The position numbers were made by a program, and so were the translations under genes. Shown here in pieces: positions 33,461 to 42,386 of a stretch of 44,506 bases of DNA. Location: assembly GCA_964557545.1 (NCBI GenBank), contig CAZLAK010000020.1, forward strand, positions 1-44,506. The letters are read 5' to 3'. Position 1 is the first letter of the stretch. Each line of letters begins with the position of its first letter. The stretch comes from CAZLAK01 sp964557545 (GTDB lineage Bacteria > Bacillota > Desulfotomaculia > Desulfotomaculales > Pelotomaculaceae). Under the pieces are notes generated by a model that was given only the letters and a program-made list of their open reading frames with translations, ran no database searches and was not told the DNA's origin.

Positions 33461-35874
33461 GAAGGAATAGCGGCGCCCCCCTCACTGATTACCGGCTGCT
33501 GAAAAGTGTGGGGCTGAGGAACTACCGGTGTGCCTGCTGGCAGGTCTACTTCACAGTATTCTTTTTCTAAGAGGGCGGCCTCCAGAACCTGATCCATGTG
33601 GTCAACTAAAACAAAGTTTATCTTGTCTTTAACTTTTTTGGGTATTTCCTCCATGTCTTTTTTGTTTTCTCTGGGCAGGATGAGTGTTTTAATACCGGCC
33701 CGGTGAGCGGCCAGTACTTTCTCCTTAATGCCGCCTACCGGCAGCACCCGGCCGCGCAAAGTAATTTCACCGGTCATAGCTATATCGTGGCGCACCTTGC
33801 GCCCTGTAATAGCCGAGGCCAGGGCACAGGCCATAGTTATTCCGGCGGAAGGGCCGTCTTTAGGAATGGCCCCCTCGGGCACGTGGATGTGAATATCATG
33901 TTTATCGAAAAATGCTTCGTCAATTCCTAGTTCGGACGCCTTAGACCGAATGTAACTGTAGCCAGCCTGGGCAGATTCTTTCATTACCTCCCCCAGCTTG
34001 CCGGTAAGGGTCAGCTTACCGCTCCCCTTGTAAATGGTCACCTCAATGGCCAGAGTGTCGCCGCCTACCTCCGTCCAGGCAAGCCCGGTAGCCACACCGA
34101 TCTGGTCGTCCTGCTCGGCAACTCCGTAGCGGTACTGGGGCGGCCCCAAAAACTGGTTTAAATTTTGAGCGGTCACGTGGACTTTCTTTACATTTTCACT
34201 GACTACCTGCTTTGCCGTCTTGCGGCATATCTTGGCCAGCATTCTCTCTAAGTTGCGCACACCGGATTCCCTGGTATACTCGCGTATAATTTTGCGGATT
34301 GTGTTCTCAGAAACCTTCAGCATCTCTTTAGAAAGACCGTGTTCCTTGATCTGTTTGGGCAGCAGGTGGCGTAAGGCAATCTGCACTTTTTCCTCCTCGG
34401 TGTAGCCGGAAATGTGGATTACCTCCATCCGGTCCAAGAGAGGACGGGGAATATTGTGCTGAACATTGGCGGTAGTTATAAACATGACATTGGACAGGTC
34501 AAAAGGCACTTCGATGTAGTGGTCGCTGAAGCTGTTGTTCTGCTCGGGGTCTAAAACCTCTAAAAGAGCCGCCGAAGGGTCGCCGCGGAAGTCCATACTC
34601 ATCTTGTCGATCTCATCTAAAAGGAATACGGGGTTTTTGGAGCCGGCCTGGCGCATACCCTGGATAATCCTCCCAGGCATAGCTCCTACGTAAGTGCGCC
34701 TGTGACCCCGGATCTCTGCCTCATCCCGCACCCCGCCTAAAGACATGCGGACGAATTTGCGCTCTAAGGCGCGGGCAATCGACCGCCCTAAAGACGTCTT
34801 GCCGACGCCGGGCGGGCCCACAAAGCAAATGATCGGCCCTTTCATCTTCTTGGCCAGCTTGCGTATGGCCAGGTACTCCAAAATACGCTCTTTGACAGTC
34901 TTAAGGCCGTAGTGGTCTTCTTCCAAAATAGCCTCTGCCGTCTTGATGTCCAAACGGTCACGCGTGCTTTTGCTCCAGGGCAAAGACAAGAGCCAGTCGA
35001 GGTAGCTCCTGACTACCGTGGCCTCGGCGGCCATAGGCGGCATCTTTTCCAGGCGCTCAACTTCTTTTAAGGCCTTTTCTTCGACTTCCTTGGGCAGTTT
35101 GGCGGCAGCAATCTTTTCCCGCAGCTCCTCAGCTTCGGCTACCCTCTCGTCCTTTTCACCCAACTCGCGCTGTATAGCCTTGATCTGCTCGCGCAAGTAA
35201 TACTCTTTCTGCGTTTTTTCCATCTGCTTGCGCACGCGAATGTTGATCTTGCGCTCGAGTTCAACGATTTCGAGTTCTCTGGCCACAATGGAGCAGAGCT
35301 TTTCTAATCGTTCCACAATGTCTACTGCTTCCAGTATGCTCTGTTTATCCTCGATGCGCAGGGCCAGATGAGAAGCAATAATATCGGTAAGCCGGCCCGG
35401 CTCTTCCAAGTTTACAACAGTAACAACGGCTTCCGGCGGAATGCGCTTGGATAATTTCACGTACTGTTCGAACTGGTATACCAGACTCCGCATCAAAGCT
35501 TCTATCTCACTGTTTTTTTGGAAAGTTTCGGAGTACTGTTCAACCTCCACTTTAAAGTAAGGCTCCAGGGAAAGAAAACGGCGCACCCTCGCCCTGGCAA
35601 TGCCTTCTACCAGCACACGTATGGTACCGCCCGGAAGCTTTAAGAGCTGTTTTACTTCCGCCACCGTGCCGATCTGGAAAATATCATCTTCGTCTGGGTC
35701 ATCCGTCTGCGCTTCCTTCTGGGTAGCTAAAAAAATAGTTCTATCCTGAATCATGGCTTCCTCAATGGCCAGCACGGATTTTTCCCGGCCTACGTCTAAA
35801 TGGACGACCATGTAGGGGAAAACCAATATTCCTCTTAAAGGCAAAAGCGGCAGGACCTTAATTTCCGGCTTCAC
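33457..35874 (-). CDS. lon: ATP-dependent protease LonA
   Basis: 805 residues. N-terminal substrate-binding LON domain (about 1-200), a coiled-coil linker, an AAA+ module with Walker A GPPGVGKT (about 353-360) and Walker B FLLDEIDKM, and a C-terminal protease domain with the catalytic Ser in PKDGPSAGI and the Lys in GGIKEKVLAAHRAG. It degrades misfolded and regulatory proteins. GTG 35874 with GGGGG 8 bases upstream gives the usual start KPEIKVLPLLPLRG. A palindrome lies about 30 bases upstream. Confidence 0.96.
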   Translation of the reverse strand: MKPEIKVLPLLPLRGILVFPYMVVHLDVGREKSVLAIEEAMIQDRTIFLATQKEAQTDDPDEDDIFQIGTVAEVKQLLKLPGGTIRVLVEGIARARVRRFLSLEPYFKVEVEQYSETFQKNSEIEALMRSLVYQFEQYVKLSKRIPPEAVVTVVNLEEPGRLTDIIASHLALRIEDKQSILEAVDIVERLEKLCSIVARELEIVELERKINIRVRKQMEKTQKEYYLREQIKAIQRELGEKDERVAEAEELREKIAAAKLPKEVEEKALKEVERLEKMPPMAAEATVVRSYLDWLLSLPWSKSTRDRLDIKTAEAILEEDHYGLKTVKERILEYLAIRKLAKKMKGPIICFVGPPGVGKTSLGRSIARALERKFVRMSLGGVRDEAEIRGHRRTYVGAMPGRIIQGMRQAGSKNPVFLLDEIDKMSMDFRGDPSAALLEVLDPEQNNSFSDHYIEVPFDLSNVMFITTANVQHNIPRPLLDRMEVIHISGYTEEEKVQIALRHLLPKQIKEHGLSKEMLKVSENTIRKIIREYTRESGVRNLERMLAKICRKTAKQVVSENVKKVHVTAQNLNQFLGPPQYRYGVAEQDDQIGVATGLAWTEVGGDTLAIEVTIYKGSGKLTLTGKLGEVMKESAQAGYSYIRSKASELGIDEAFFDKHDIHIHVPEGAIPKDGPSAGITMACALASAITGRKVRHDIAMTGEITLRGRVLPVGGIKEKVLAAHRAGIKTLILPRENKKDMEEIPKKVKDKINFVLVDHMDQVLEAALLEKEYCEVDLPAGTPVVPQPHTFQQPVISEGGAAIPS

Positions 35875-35902
35875 AACTGCACCCCCTTTTCGCCAAGACA
35901 CT

Positions 35903-35919
35903 TGACATTTCTGCTGTCA
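35903..35919. promoter_or_regulatory. Palindromic site upstream of lon
   Basis: TGACA-TTTCTGC-TGTCA, perfect 5-bp arms around 7 bases, sits between the lon start and an AT-rich putative promoter (TATGAT near 35951). It does not match the CIRCE or CtsR consensus. It could be an operator in the lon 5' region or chance. Confidence 0.35.
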
Positions 35920-36000
35920 TATCCTGGAGGCCAACTTTATTTTAATTTTATCATAAAAAACAAAAATACTGCCATAGCAATAATTGTTATGATACCATTA

Positions 36001-36022
36001 AACCCGGCTTGTCGCCGGGTTT
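36001..36022 (-). terminator. Hairpin after lonB
   Basis: AACCCGGC/GCCGGGTT arms about 30 bases past the lonB stop. Only a short T run (TTT) follows on the minus strand, so termination strength is doubtful. Confidence 0.5.
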
Positions 36023-36052
36023 TCCCCAAAACTCCTTTATTTTATCCCATTT

Positions 36053-37735
36053 TTATATATCACAAACAGCCGCACTTGAAGATATGGCGGGCTGGCTGGA
36101 AAAGTGGGGAGCCATAACGGCTAGCTCCAGCACCTCTTTTAAGTTTTTGACCGGAACAATCTCTATGTCGCTGTAATTTACAAAGATCTGCTGGTAGTTT
36201 TCTGCCGGGATAATTACCTTTTTGGCCCCCGCCTGGCGGGCTGCTTCTACCTTGGCAACAATACCCCCAACGGGTGCGATAAGGCCGCGAATAGATACTT
36301 CACCGGTCATAGCCACGCGGTTATCGACGGGAAATCCAGCAATTGCCGAGTACACGGATACAGCAATGGTTACTCCGGCTGACGGGCCGTCGGCCGGGAA
36401 ACCGCCCGGAAAATTTATGTGGATATCGTAGCGGCGCGGGTCGTATTCAGTTGTCCGAGCAAGAGCAGTGAAGACGTTGTCAACCGAACTCCTGGCCATG
36501 CTCTTGCGGCGGACTGTTCTGGTCCCGCCGCCAATTTCTTCTTCTTCCACTAATCCGGTTACGGTCAGCGTACCCTTACCGCCAGCCGCCGGCACGGCAC
36601 TGGCCTCTACTTCTATGAGCATACCCGTGCCAGAACCGTAGACAGCCAGGCCGTTGGCCAGACCGATTTGCGGCACGCCAGAAACCTTTTTTTCCGGCCG
36701 CGGGGCATAGCGCCCGCAGTTCACGACCCACTCGGCATCGGCAGTGCGGATTTCTTTTCTGCCCTCGGTAATGGCCAAGCTTCCGGCTAACTGGACAATG
36801 TTTACCGCTTCCCGCCCGTTAGTAGCAAACTTTTTAACCACCTCCACCGCTCCCTTTTCCAGCGGCAGGCCGACTTTTTTAGCCGCATTGGCAGCAATAA
36901 CCTCAATTTCCCCCGGTGTAAGCTGTCGGAAGAAAATCTCCACGCAGCGCGACCGCAGGGCTGGCGCAATGTGCTCAGGCTCGCGGGTAGTAGCGCCTAC
37001 CAAACGGAAATCGGCAGGTAGGCCGTTTTCAAATATATCGCGGATGTGGGAAGGTATATTATTATCTTCCGGGTTGTAGTAAGCACTGTCTAAAAATACC
37101 CGCCTGTCCTCCATGACTTTAAGGAGCTTGTTCATCTGGATGGGGTGCAGCTCGCCGATCTCATCAATAAAGAGAATCCCCCCGTGCGCCCGGGTAACCG
37201 CTCCCGGCTTAGGCTGTGGAACACCGGCTATACCCAGCGGACCTGCACCCTGGTAGATAGGGTCGTGCACAGAACCTATCAAGGGATCGGCAATCCCCCT
37301 CTCGTCAAAACGGGCAGTTGTGGCATCGATTTCCACAAATTTAGCATCATCCTTAAAAGGGGATAACCGGTTTCTTTTAGCTTCTTCTAAAACCAGCCTG
37401 GCCGCCGCCGTTTTACCAACTCCGGGCGGACCGTAGATGATAACGTGCTGCGGGTTTGGCCCGCACAGAGCTGCTTTAAGCGACTTCAAACCTTCTTCCT
37501 GGCCCACAATTTCTTCAAAACTGGCCGGTCTTGTCTTTTCGGCCAGCGGTTCGCTCAGCGAAATTGAACGCAGGCGCTGCAATTTCTCCATTTCTCTTCT
37601 GGAATCCTTTTCTACTACCGTCCGGGGAGCCTGCTGGCCTTTTAACAGATTCCACAAATAAAGACCAACAATTACGGCCAGCAATACCTGTAAAAATGAT
37701 ATGAAGCTAGAAAATCCAAAAGGAAACTCATCCAC
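36053..37735 (-). CDS. lonB: ATP-dependent protease LonB (sporulation type)
   Basis: About 560 residues. An N-terminal membrane segment (FISFLQVLLAVIVGLYLW) replaces the LON substrate domain. The AAA+ module has Walker A GPPGVGKT and Walker B ILFIDEIGELH, and the Lon protease domain has the catalytic Ser in PADGPSAGVT and the Lys in GGIVAKVEAARQAG. Bacillus LonB is expressed under forespore control and affects sporulation. GTG 37735, after AGAGGTG, is chosen; the upstream 19 codons have no ribosome site. It lies between lon and clpX, the usual order. Confidence 0.95.
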   Translation of the reverse strand: MDEFPFGFSSFISFLQVLLAVIVGLYLWNLLKGQQAPRTVVEKDSRREMEKLQRLRSISLSEPLAEKTRPASFEEIVGQEEGLKSLKAALCGPNPQHVIIYGPPGVGKTAAARLVLEEAKRNRLSPFKDDAKFVEIDATTARFDERGIADPLIGSVHDPIYQGAGPLGIAGVPQPKPGAVTRAHGGILFIDEIGELHPIQMNKLLKVMEDRRVFLDSAYYNPEDNNIPSHIRDIFENGLPADFRLVGATTREPEHIAPALRSRCVEIFFRQLTPGEIEVIAANAAKKVGLPLEKGAVEVVKKFATNGREAVNIVQLAGSLAITEGRKEIRTADAEWVVNCGRYAPRPEKKVSGVPQIGLANGLAVYGSGTGMLIEVEASAVPAAGGKGTLTVTGLVEEEEIGGGTRTVRRKSMARSSVDNVFTALARTTEYDPRRYDIHINFPGGFPADGPSAGVTIAVSVYSAIAGFPVDNRVAMTGEVSIRGLIAPVGGIVAKVEAARQAGAKKVIIPAENYQQIFVNYSDIEIVPVKNLKEVLELAVMAPHFSSQPAISSSAAVCDI

Positions 37736-37836
37736 CGTGTTATTGCACCTCTTTATCAAGCTTTCTGACCATATTATTTCTAACTTTTGCAAATTTTAAC
37801 CATTTATTAAAACCTTAGAGCACAAATCAATAAACC

Positions 37837-37873
37837 AATAAAATTAAAGGCCGGCCCCTTTACGGGTGCCGGC
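37837..37873 (-). terminator. Terminator after clpX
   Basis: GCCGGC (37873-37868) pairs GCCGGC (37855-37850), extended by CCC/GGG, and is followed by CTTTAATTTTATT. It ends the clpP-clpX transcript before lonB. Confidence 0.7.
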
Positions 37874-37878
37874 TCATC

Positions 37879-39129
37879 TTAAGCTGTTTCCTCTTTTTTC
37901 TTTTTGCGGTCCACGGCAATGATTCTGGGTGGTTCCCTGTTGACAATTGTCTCTCTTGTAATAATACACTTGGCCACATCGCTGCGAGAAGGCACGTCGT
38001 ACATTACTTCCAGCATTACCTCTTCCAAGATGGCCCTTAAGCCACGCGCCCCCGTTTTGCGTTTTAATGCCTCCTCGGCTATGGCCTTTAAGGCATCGGG
38101 GGTAAACTCCAGCGTAACACCGTCTAACTCAAAGAGCTTCTGGTACTGTTTTACCAGAGCGTTGCGCGGCTCGGTGAGAATGCGGATGAGAGCATCCTCA
38201 TCCAGGGCGTCTAAGGTGATAATAATGGGCAAGCGCCCTACAAATTCGGGGATAAGGCCGTACTTTAAGAGGTCTTCCGGAAGAATTTTCCTCAAAATAT
38301 CCCCTATTTTCTGTTCTTCCTTGGGCTTGATCTCGGCCCCAAACCCCATCATCTTCTTGCCGATGCGGTTTTGAATAATTTTTTCGATGCCGTCAAAAGC
38401 ACCGCCGCAGATAAACAAGATGTTTGTTGTATCTATTTGAATGAATTCCTGGTGAGGGTGTTTGCGCCCTCCCTGAGGCGGCACGCTGGCCACTGTGCCC
38501 TCCAAGATCTTCAAAAGTGCCTGCTGCACACCTTCGCCAGAAACGTCCCTGGTGATGGAGGGGTTTTCTGACTTACGGGCAATCTTGTCAATTTCATCTA
38601 TATATACAATGCCCTTTTCCGCTTTTTCCACATCGTAATCCGCCGCCTGGATGAGCTTTAGCAGAATGTTCTCTACGTCTTCGCCCACGTAACCGGCCTC
38701 AGTGAGAGAGGTGGCATCGGCAATGGCAAAAGGAACGTTGAGCAGGCGGGCCAATGTCTGAGCCAGCAGTGTTTTCCCGCTTCCCGTCGGGCCGAGCATG
38801 ACGATGTTGCTCTTTTGCAGTTCAACATCGTCAATTTTTCCGCCTAAATTAATCCTCTTGTAGTGGTTGTAAACGGCAACTGAAAGCGACTTTTTGGCGT
38901 GTTCCTGGCCAATAACGTACTGGTCGAGTATTTCCTTGATCTCCTTCGGCTTTGGAATATCGCCCAAATCCAAGGAGATATCTTCACTCAGTTCTTCCTC
39001 AATTATTTCATTGCACAATTCTATGCACTCATCACAAATGTAAACTCCTGGCCCGGCTACCAGCTTCTTTACCTGGTCCTGCATCTTGCCGCAAAAGGAA
39101 CACTTCAGCTGCCCCTTTTCGCCGAACAT
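37879..39129 (-). CDS. clpX: ClpX, ATP-dependent unfoldase of ClpXP
   Basis: 416 residues. N-terminal zinc-binding domain (CSFCGK and CDECIELC), Walker A GPTGSGKT, Walker B IVYIDEIDKI, the GYVGEDVE pore-1 loop, RKH pore-2 motif (GGRKHPHQE) and the ClpP-docking IGF-like loop KKMMGFGAE. It recognises tagged substrates and feeds ClpP. ATG 39129 follows AGAGGTGG. It is 13 bases downstream of clpP and co-transcribed. Confidence 0.97.
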   Translation of the reverse strand: MFGEKGQLKCSFCGKMQDQVKKLVAGPGVYICDECIELCNEIIEEELSEDISLDLGDIPKPKEIKEILDQYVIGQEHAKKSLSVAVYNHYKRINLGGKIDDVELQKSNIVMLGPTGSGKTLLAQTLARLLNVPFAIADATSLTEAGYVGEDVENILLKLIQAADYDVEKAEKGIVYIDEIDKIARKSENPSITRDVSGEGVQQALLKILEGTVASVPPQGGRKHPHQEFIQIDTTNILFICGGAFDGIEKIIQNRIGKKMMGFGAEIKPKEEQKIGDILRKILPEDLLKYGLIPEFVGRLPIIITLDALDEDALIRILTEPRNALVKQYQKLFELDGVTLEFTPDALKAIAEEALKRKTGARGLRAILEEVMLEVMYDVPSRSDVAKCIITRETIVNREPPRIIAVDRKKKKEETA

Positions 39130-39142
39130 ATTACCACCTCTC

Positions 39143-39733
39143 TTACTTTTGCTTCCTGACATTGAACACCTCGTCTATAATACCGTACTCTTTTGCCTGC
39201 TGAGCAGACATAAAAAAGTCTCTCTCTGTGTCTTTCGCAATTCTCTCCACCGGCTGGCCGGTATGCTTGGCCAGGATCTCGTTTAAGATTTCTTTCATTC
39301 TTAAAATTTCCCTGGCATGGATATCTATGTCGGTAGCCTGCCCCTGCACACCGCCCAGCGGCTGGTGAAGCATAATCCTGGCATAAGGCAACGAGTACCT
39401 CTTGCCCTTTGTCCCCGCGGCCAAGAGCAGGGAAGCCATACTAGCCGCTTGGCCAAGGCAAATAGTAGAAACCGGAGGCCTCACGTACTGCATAGTATCA
39501 TAAATGGCCATGCCCGCCGTTACAATCCCGCCCGGAGAATTTATATAGAGGTGAATGTCTTTCTCCGGGTCTTCGGCCTCCAAAAAGAGAAGCTGGGCAA
39601 TAACCAGATTGGCTACGTGATCGTCAATGGGACCGCCGATGAAAATTATGCGGTCTTTCAAAAGCCGGGAATAAATATCGTAAGCACGCTCACCGCGGTT
39701 TGTTTGCTCAACGACAATAGGCACCAGGTTCAT
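39143..39733 (-). CDS. clpP: ClpP serine protease
   Basis: 196 residues. Catalytic Ser in GQAASMASLLLAAG, His in YARIMLHQPLGG, Asp in the ATDIDIHAREIL region; the N-terminal loop starts MNLVPIVVEQTNRGER. ATG 39733 with GGGAGGTG 5 bases upstream; the longer frame is not family-like. It forms the tetradecameric chamber for ClpX (and ClpC/E if present). Confidence 0.97.
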   Translation of the reverse strand: MNLVPIVVEQTNRGERAYDIYSRLLKDRIIFIGGPIDDHVANLVIAQLLFLEAEDPEKDIHLYINSPGGIVTAGMAIYDTMQYVRPPVSTICLGQAASMASLLLAAGTKGKRYSLPYARIMLHQPLGGVQGQATDIDIHAREILRMKEILNEILAKHTGQPVERIAKDTERDFFMSAQQAKEYGIIDEVFNVRKQK

Positions 39734-39755
39734 AAAAGCACCTCCCAAAACAAAT

Positions 39756-39796
39756 AAGGGGACTTTCCTTCGCAAAAAGGGTCGTCCCCTTTTTTG
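39756..39796 (-). terminator. Hairpin between tig and clpP
   Basis: AAGGGGAC (39791-39784 complement) pairs GTCCCCTT (39763-39756) around a 20-base loop; the T-rich side is better on the plus strand. It may be a partial terminator or processing site, since tig-clpP-clpX are often co-transcribed. Confidence 0.45.
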
Positions 39797-39817
39797 CAAA
39801 AGCCATCTTTAATATTT

Positions 39818-41140
39818 CTATTCCGCCGATTGCCCGTTGTCACCCTTGTCATCTAAAATTACGGCGTTATCGACCAGAAACTGCTTGACCTTCTCTCTTA
39901 TTATACCATTTACCACTAAGTTAAATCTCCCGTCGTTTTCCAGGATAGCCCGCATTTCCTGCGGTTCTTCCTGATATTGCAGGGCAATTTTTCTGATTTC
40001 TTCGTTTATTTCCTCTTCTGTGGCTTCTATACCTTCTGTCCTGCCTATAGCATCTAAAACAAGGCCGGTTTTCACCATTTTCTCGGCTTCTGGTTTAAGG
40101 CTTTCTTTAAACTCCTGGGGATCATTGCCGGTAAATCTTAAGTAATCCTCCACAGTCAGACCCTGAGTAGCCAGTCTGAACTCCAGAGAATTAATCATTT
40201 CCGCAACCTGGTTGGATATCATAACCGGGGGAATATCCACCGCAGCATTTTCCACCGCCCGGTCAACTACTTCCTTGCGGATGATATTTTTAGCCCTGTT
40301 CTCCGCATTCTGCACAAGTCTATTAAAAATATCTTTTTTCAATTCCTCTAAGGTGTCAAACTCGCTGACATCTTTAGCAAACTCATCGTCCAAAGGAGCA
40401 ATTTCTTTGCGCCTGATTTCCTTTACTGTAACAGTAAATACCACTTGCTTGCCAGCTAAGTTTTCTGCCCTGTAATCTTCGGGAAAAACTACTTCAATCT
40501 CTTTGGTCTCGCCGGGCGCCATGCCTATAACCTGATCTTCAAAACCGGGAACAAACGCTCCCGAGCCGATCTCCAGCGGGAACGAATTTCCTTCTCCGCC
40601 TTCGATAGGCTCACCGTCCAAACGGCCTACAAAGTCGATAACCGCAATATCTCCCTTTTCTGCCTTTCCTTCTTCTAAGGTTATGAGCTTGGCATGCCTG
40701 TTTCTCAAAAGTTCGAGCTCTTTTTCTACATCTTCTTCGGTAACGGTAGTAGAAGGTCTGACTACTTCAATACCCTTATACTGCCCTAGCTCCACCTCCG
40801 GCTTCACTAAAACAGTAGCCTTCAAAACAACCGGCTTGCCTTCTTCTGCTTGAACAATTTCTACTTCCGGACGGTCTACCGGTTCTATGCCCGTTTCTCT
40901 TACGGCTTGAAGGTAGGCCTCGGGAATTAAATTTTCCATGGCCTCCTCGTAAAGAGCACGCTTGCCGTAATAACGTTCAAAAATTACTCTAGGAGTCTTG
41001 CCTCGGCGAAAACCGGGAACATTGACCTGCTTAACCAGCTTGCGGAAAGCCCTGTCCACAGCCCGGTCGAAATGTTCAGCTTCTACCTCTATTTCCAGCT
41101 GAACGGTGTTCTTTTCTATTCTTTCAGCACTGGCTTTCAT
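39818..41140 (-). CDS. tig: Trigger factor, ribosome-bound chaperone
   Basis: 440 residues with three domains. The ribosome-binding domain carries the signature GFRRGKTPR (about 43-51, GFRxGxxP). The FKBP-type PPIase domain (about 160-245) contains GDIAVIDFVGRLDGEPIEGG and GFEDQVIGM. The C-terminal helical arms cover about 250-430. ATG 41140 follows GGGGGAG at 5 bases. It precedes clpP-clpX, the standard tig-clpP-clpX order. Confidence 0.96.
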   Translation of the reverse strand: MKASAERIEKNTVQLEIEVEAEHFDRAVDRAFRKLVKQVNVPGFRRGKTPRVIFERYYGKRALYEEAMENLIPEAYLQAVRETGIEPVDRPEVEIVQAEEGKPVVLKATVLVKPEVELGQYKGIEVVRPSTTVTEEDVEKELELLRNRHAKLITLEEGKAEKGDIAVIDFVGRLDGEPIEGGEGNSFPLEIGSGAFVPGFEDQVIGMAPGETKEIEVVFPEDYRAENLAGKQVVFTVTVKEIRRKEIAPLDDEFAKDVSEFDTLEELKKDIFNRLVQNAENRAKNIIRKEVVDRAVENAAVDIPPVMISNQVAEMINSLEFRLATQGLTVEDYLRFTGNDPQEFKESLKPEAEKMVKTGLVLDAIGRTEGIEATEEEINEEIRKIALQYQEEPQEMRAILENDGRFNLVVNGIIREKVKQFLVDNAVILDDKGDNGQSAE

Positions 41141-41226
41141 ATATGCTCCCCCTCAAAAATAGAAATTAGTAAGGTAAATCTTTCACCTTATTAAAAAAAG
41201 AGCTCTTTAAAAAAATAGCTTTTATA

Positions 41227-41434
41227 AGTATAACCAGGGGAAAATAAAACGTGAAAAAACCTTTCCCCAATATTGTTAACCATTTTTGATAATATATTCC
41301 ACTCCTCTCCTGCACGCTGACGCTTTTCTTTTAATACAGGAGGGGGCTAAAATAATACCAAGGCTTAAAAGCCCTGGCAAATAACCAGCCTTTCTTTACT
41401 TAAACAATTATAACACAAGGCTGGTATTTAGCAA
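41227..41434 (-). promoter_or_regulatory. Long tig leader with two possible promoters
   Basis: The upstream promoter candidate is TTGCTA (41434-41429), 16-base spacer, TATAAT (41412-41407). The downstream one is TTCACG (41255-41250), 17-base spacer, TATACT (41232-41227). From the upstream one, a hairpin CCAGGGCTTTTAAGCCTTGG with TATTATTTT after it (41380-41350) looks like a weak attenuator. The rest of the 41141-41541 gap holds no recognised gene; the plus-strand tRNA promoter is at its right end. Confidence 0.5.
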
Positions 41435-41464
41435 TAATAAAGTTTAATGTTCAGGGGTGCGGCC

Positions 41465-41493
41465 TTGACAAAGGCAATCTTATTTGCTAACAT
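41465..41493 (+). promoter_or_regulatory. Promoter of the tRNA-His-Gln-Lys operon
   Basis: TTGACA (41465-41470), 17-base spacer, TAACAT (41488-41493), about 42 bases before the first tRNA. Confidence 0.85.
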
Positions 41494-41541
41494 ATCTTTT
41501 GCAAGTCGCCAGATAGCTAAATTAAAATGGCATTAAAACGT

Positions 41542-41619
41542 GGTGGATGTAGCTCAGCTGGTTAGAGTACCAGATTGTGGCTCTGGGGGTCATGGGTTCG
41601 AATCCCATCATCCACCCCA
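41542..41619 (+). tRNA. tRNA-His (anticodon GTG)
   Basis: Full cloverleaf with encoded CCA. Acceptor GTGGATG/CATCCAC plus the extra 5' G(-1) at 41542 facing discriminator C, the identity mark of tRNA-His. Anticodon loop TTGTGGC. Confidence 0.96.
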
Positions 41620-41627
41620 ATTAATGC

Positions 41628-41702
41628 TGGGGCGTCGCCAAGCGGTAAGGCACCGGCCTTTGGAGCCGGCATTCGTTGGTTCGAATCCAGCCGCCCCAGC
41701 CA
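41628..41702 (+). tRNA. tRNA-Gln (anticodon TTG)
   Basis: Acceptor TGGGGCG/CGCCCCA, discriminator G, encoded CCA. Anticodon loop CTTTGGA gives TTG. Eight bases after tRNA-His. Confidence 0.95.
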
Positions 41703-41738
41703 AGCTAAAAAATCCGTTTTGCAAAAATGCTTTTATAA

Positions 41739-41814
41739 GAGCCATTAGCTCAGCAGGTAGAGCACCTGACTTTTAATCAGGGTGTCCCAGGTTCGAATCC
41801 TGGATGGCTCACCA
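41739..41814 (+). tRNA. tRNA-Lys (anticodon TTT)
   Basis: Acceptor GAGCCAT/ATGGCTC, discriminator A, encoded CCA. Anticodon loop CTTTTAA gives TTT. Confidence 0.96.
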
Positions 41815-41845
41815 AAAGGGCCCCAGTGTAAAAAGGGCCCTTTTT
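41815..41845 (+). terminator. Terminator of the His-Gln-Lys tRNA operon
   Basis: AAAGGGCCC (41815-41823) pairs GGGCCCTTT (41835-41843), followed by TTCT, starting right after the tRNA-Lys CCA. Confidence 0.9.
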
Positions 41846-41880
41846 CTATATTCATATTCCTTCACAGCCCCCCGTTAATC

Positions 41881-41910
41881 TTGACTCTCAAAAGGCGAGC
41901 GTGCTAACAT
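41881..41910 (+). promoter_or_regulatory. Promoter of tRNA-Leu
   Basis: TTGACT (41881-41886), 18-base spacer, TAACAT (41905-41910). The -10 context GCTAACATAT is the same as in the tRNA-His promoter, suggesting duplication or shared regulation. Confidence 0.8.
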
Positions 41911-41956
41911 ATTGAGCAGTAAATAATCTTATATTAACTTTACTGCCAAAAGCCTA

Positions 41957-42042
41957 GCGGGCGTGGCGGAATGGAAGACGCGCTGGACTTAGGATCCAGT
42001 GGGAATTTTCCCGTGTGGGTTCAACTCCCACCGCCCGCACCA
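41957..42042 (+). tRNA. tRNA-Leu (anticodon TAG)
   Basis: 86-nt class II tRNA with a long variable arm (TGGGAATTTTCCCGTG), acceptor GCGGGCG/CGCCCGC, discriminator A, encoded CCA; anticodon loop CTTAGGA gives TAG. Confidence 0.96.
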
Positions 42043-42157
42043 GTAAAAGTAAAGTGAAAGGAAAAGCATCATAAAAGAGTTAAAATCTGCCATTACAGTA
42101 CAAAAAATGTAAGGAGGTAAGTCTCTTCTAAAGTTAACTTAAGGTTTTACATCTCTG

Positions 42158-42190
42158 CCCTGCGCCTTCGCAGGACTTTTTTATTTTTTA
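42158..42190 (+). terminator. Terminator downstream of tRNA-Leu
   Basis: CCTGCG-CCTT-CGCAGG (42159-42174) followed by ACTTTTTTATTTTTT. The 116 bases between tRNA-Leu and this hairpin hold no recognised gene; an AUGUAA/UUACAU arm pair (about 42108-42152) could be a small RNA or just 3' trailer. From 42191 to 42386 there is only a TATAAT (42224-42229) without a good -35 box. Confidence 0.85.
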
Positions 42191-42386
42191 GTGTGTACAA
42201 TGGTACAAGCAACAAGGTTATAGTATAATTTAAAAACGGTCTAGAATATTTTAGAAGTAATGTTTTGCATTGCCACAAACTTCGATTAACTACCCTAATT
42301 TCTTTGCCCGGCTACAAGAACCGTAAAGAATAACTGAGAAGGCTACTACAGTGCGTAAAAGAGATGAGCGCCTGGGGGGTAAACTG

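Noticed and set aside
41199..41216. Palindrome AAAGAGCTCTTT with flanking T/A runs as a terminator
   Set aside because: It has no loop space and lies between the tig promoter candidates and tig; it is probably just AT-rich sequence around a SacI-like palindrome.
41540..41776. A 78-codon plus-strand frame through the tRNA-His/Gln/Lys cluster
   Set aside because: It consists of translated tRNA sequence.
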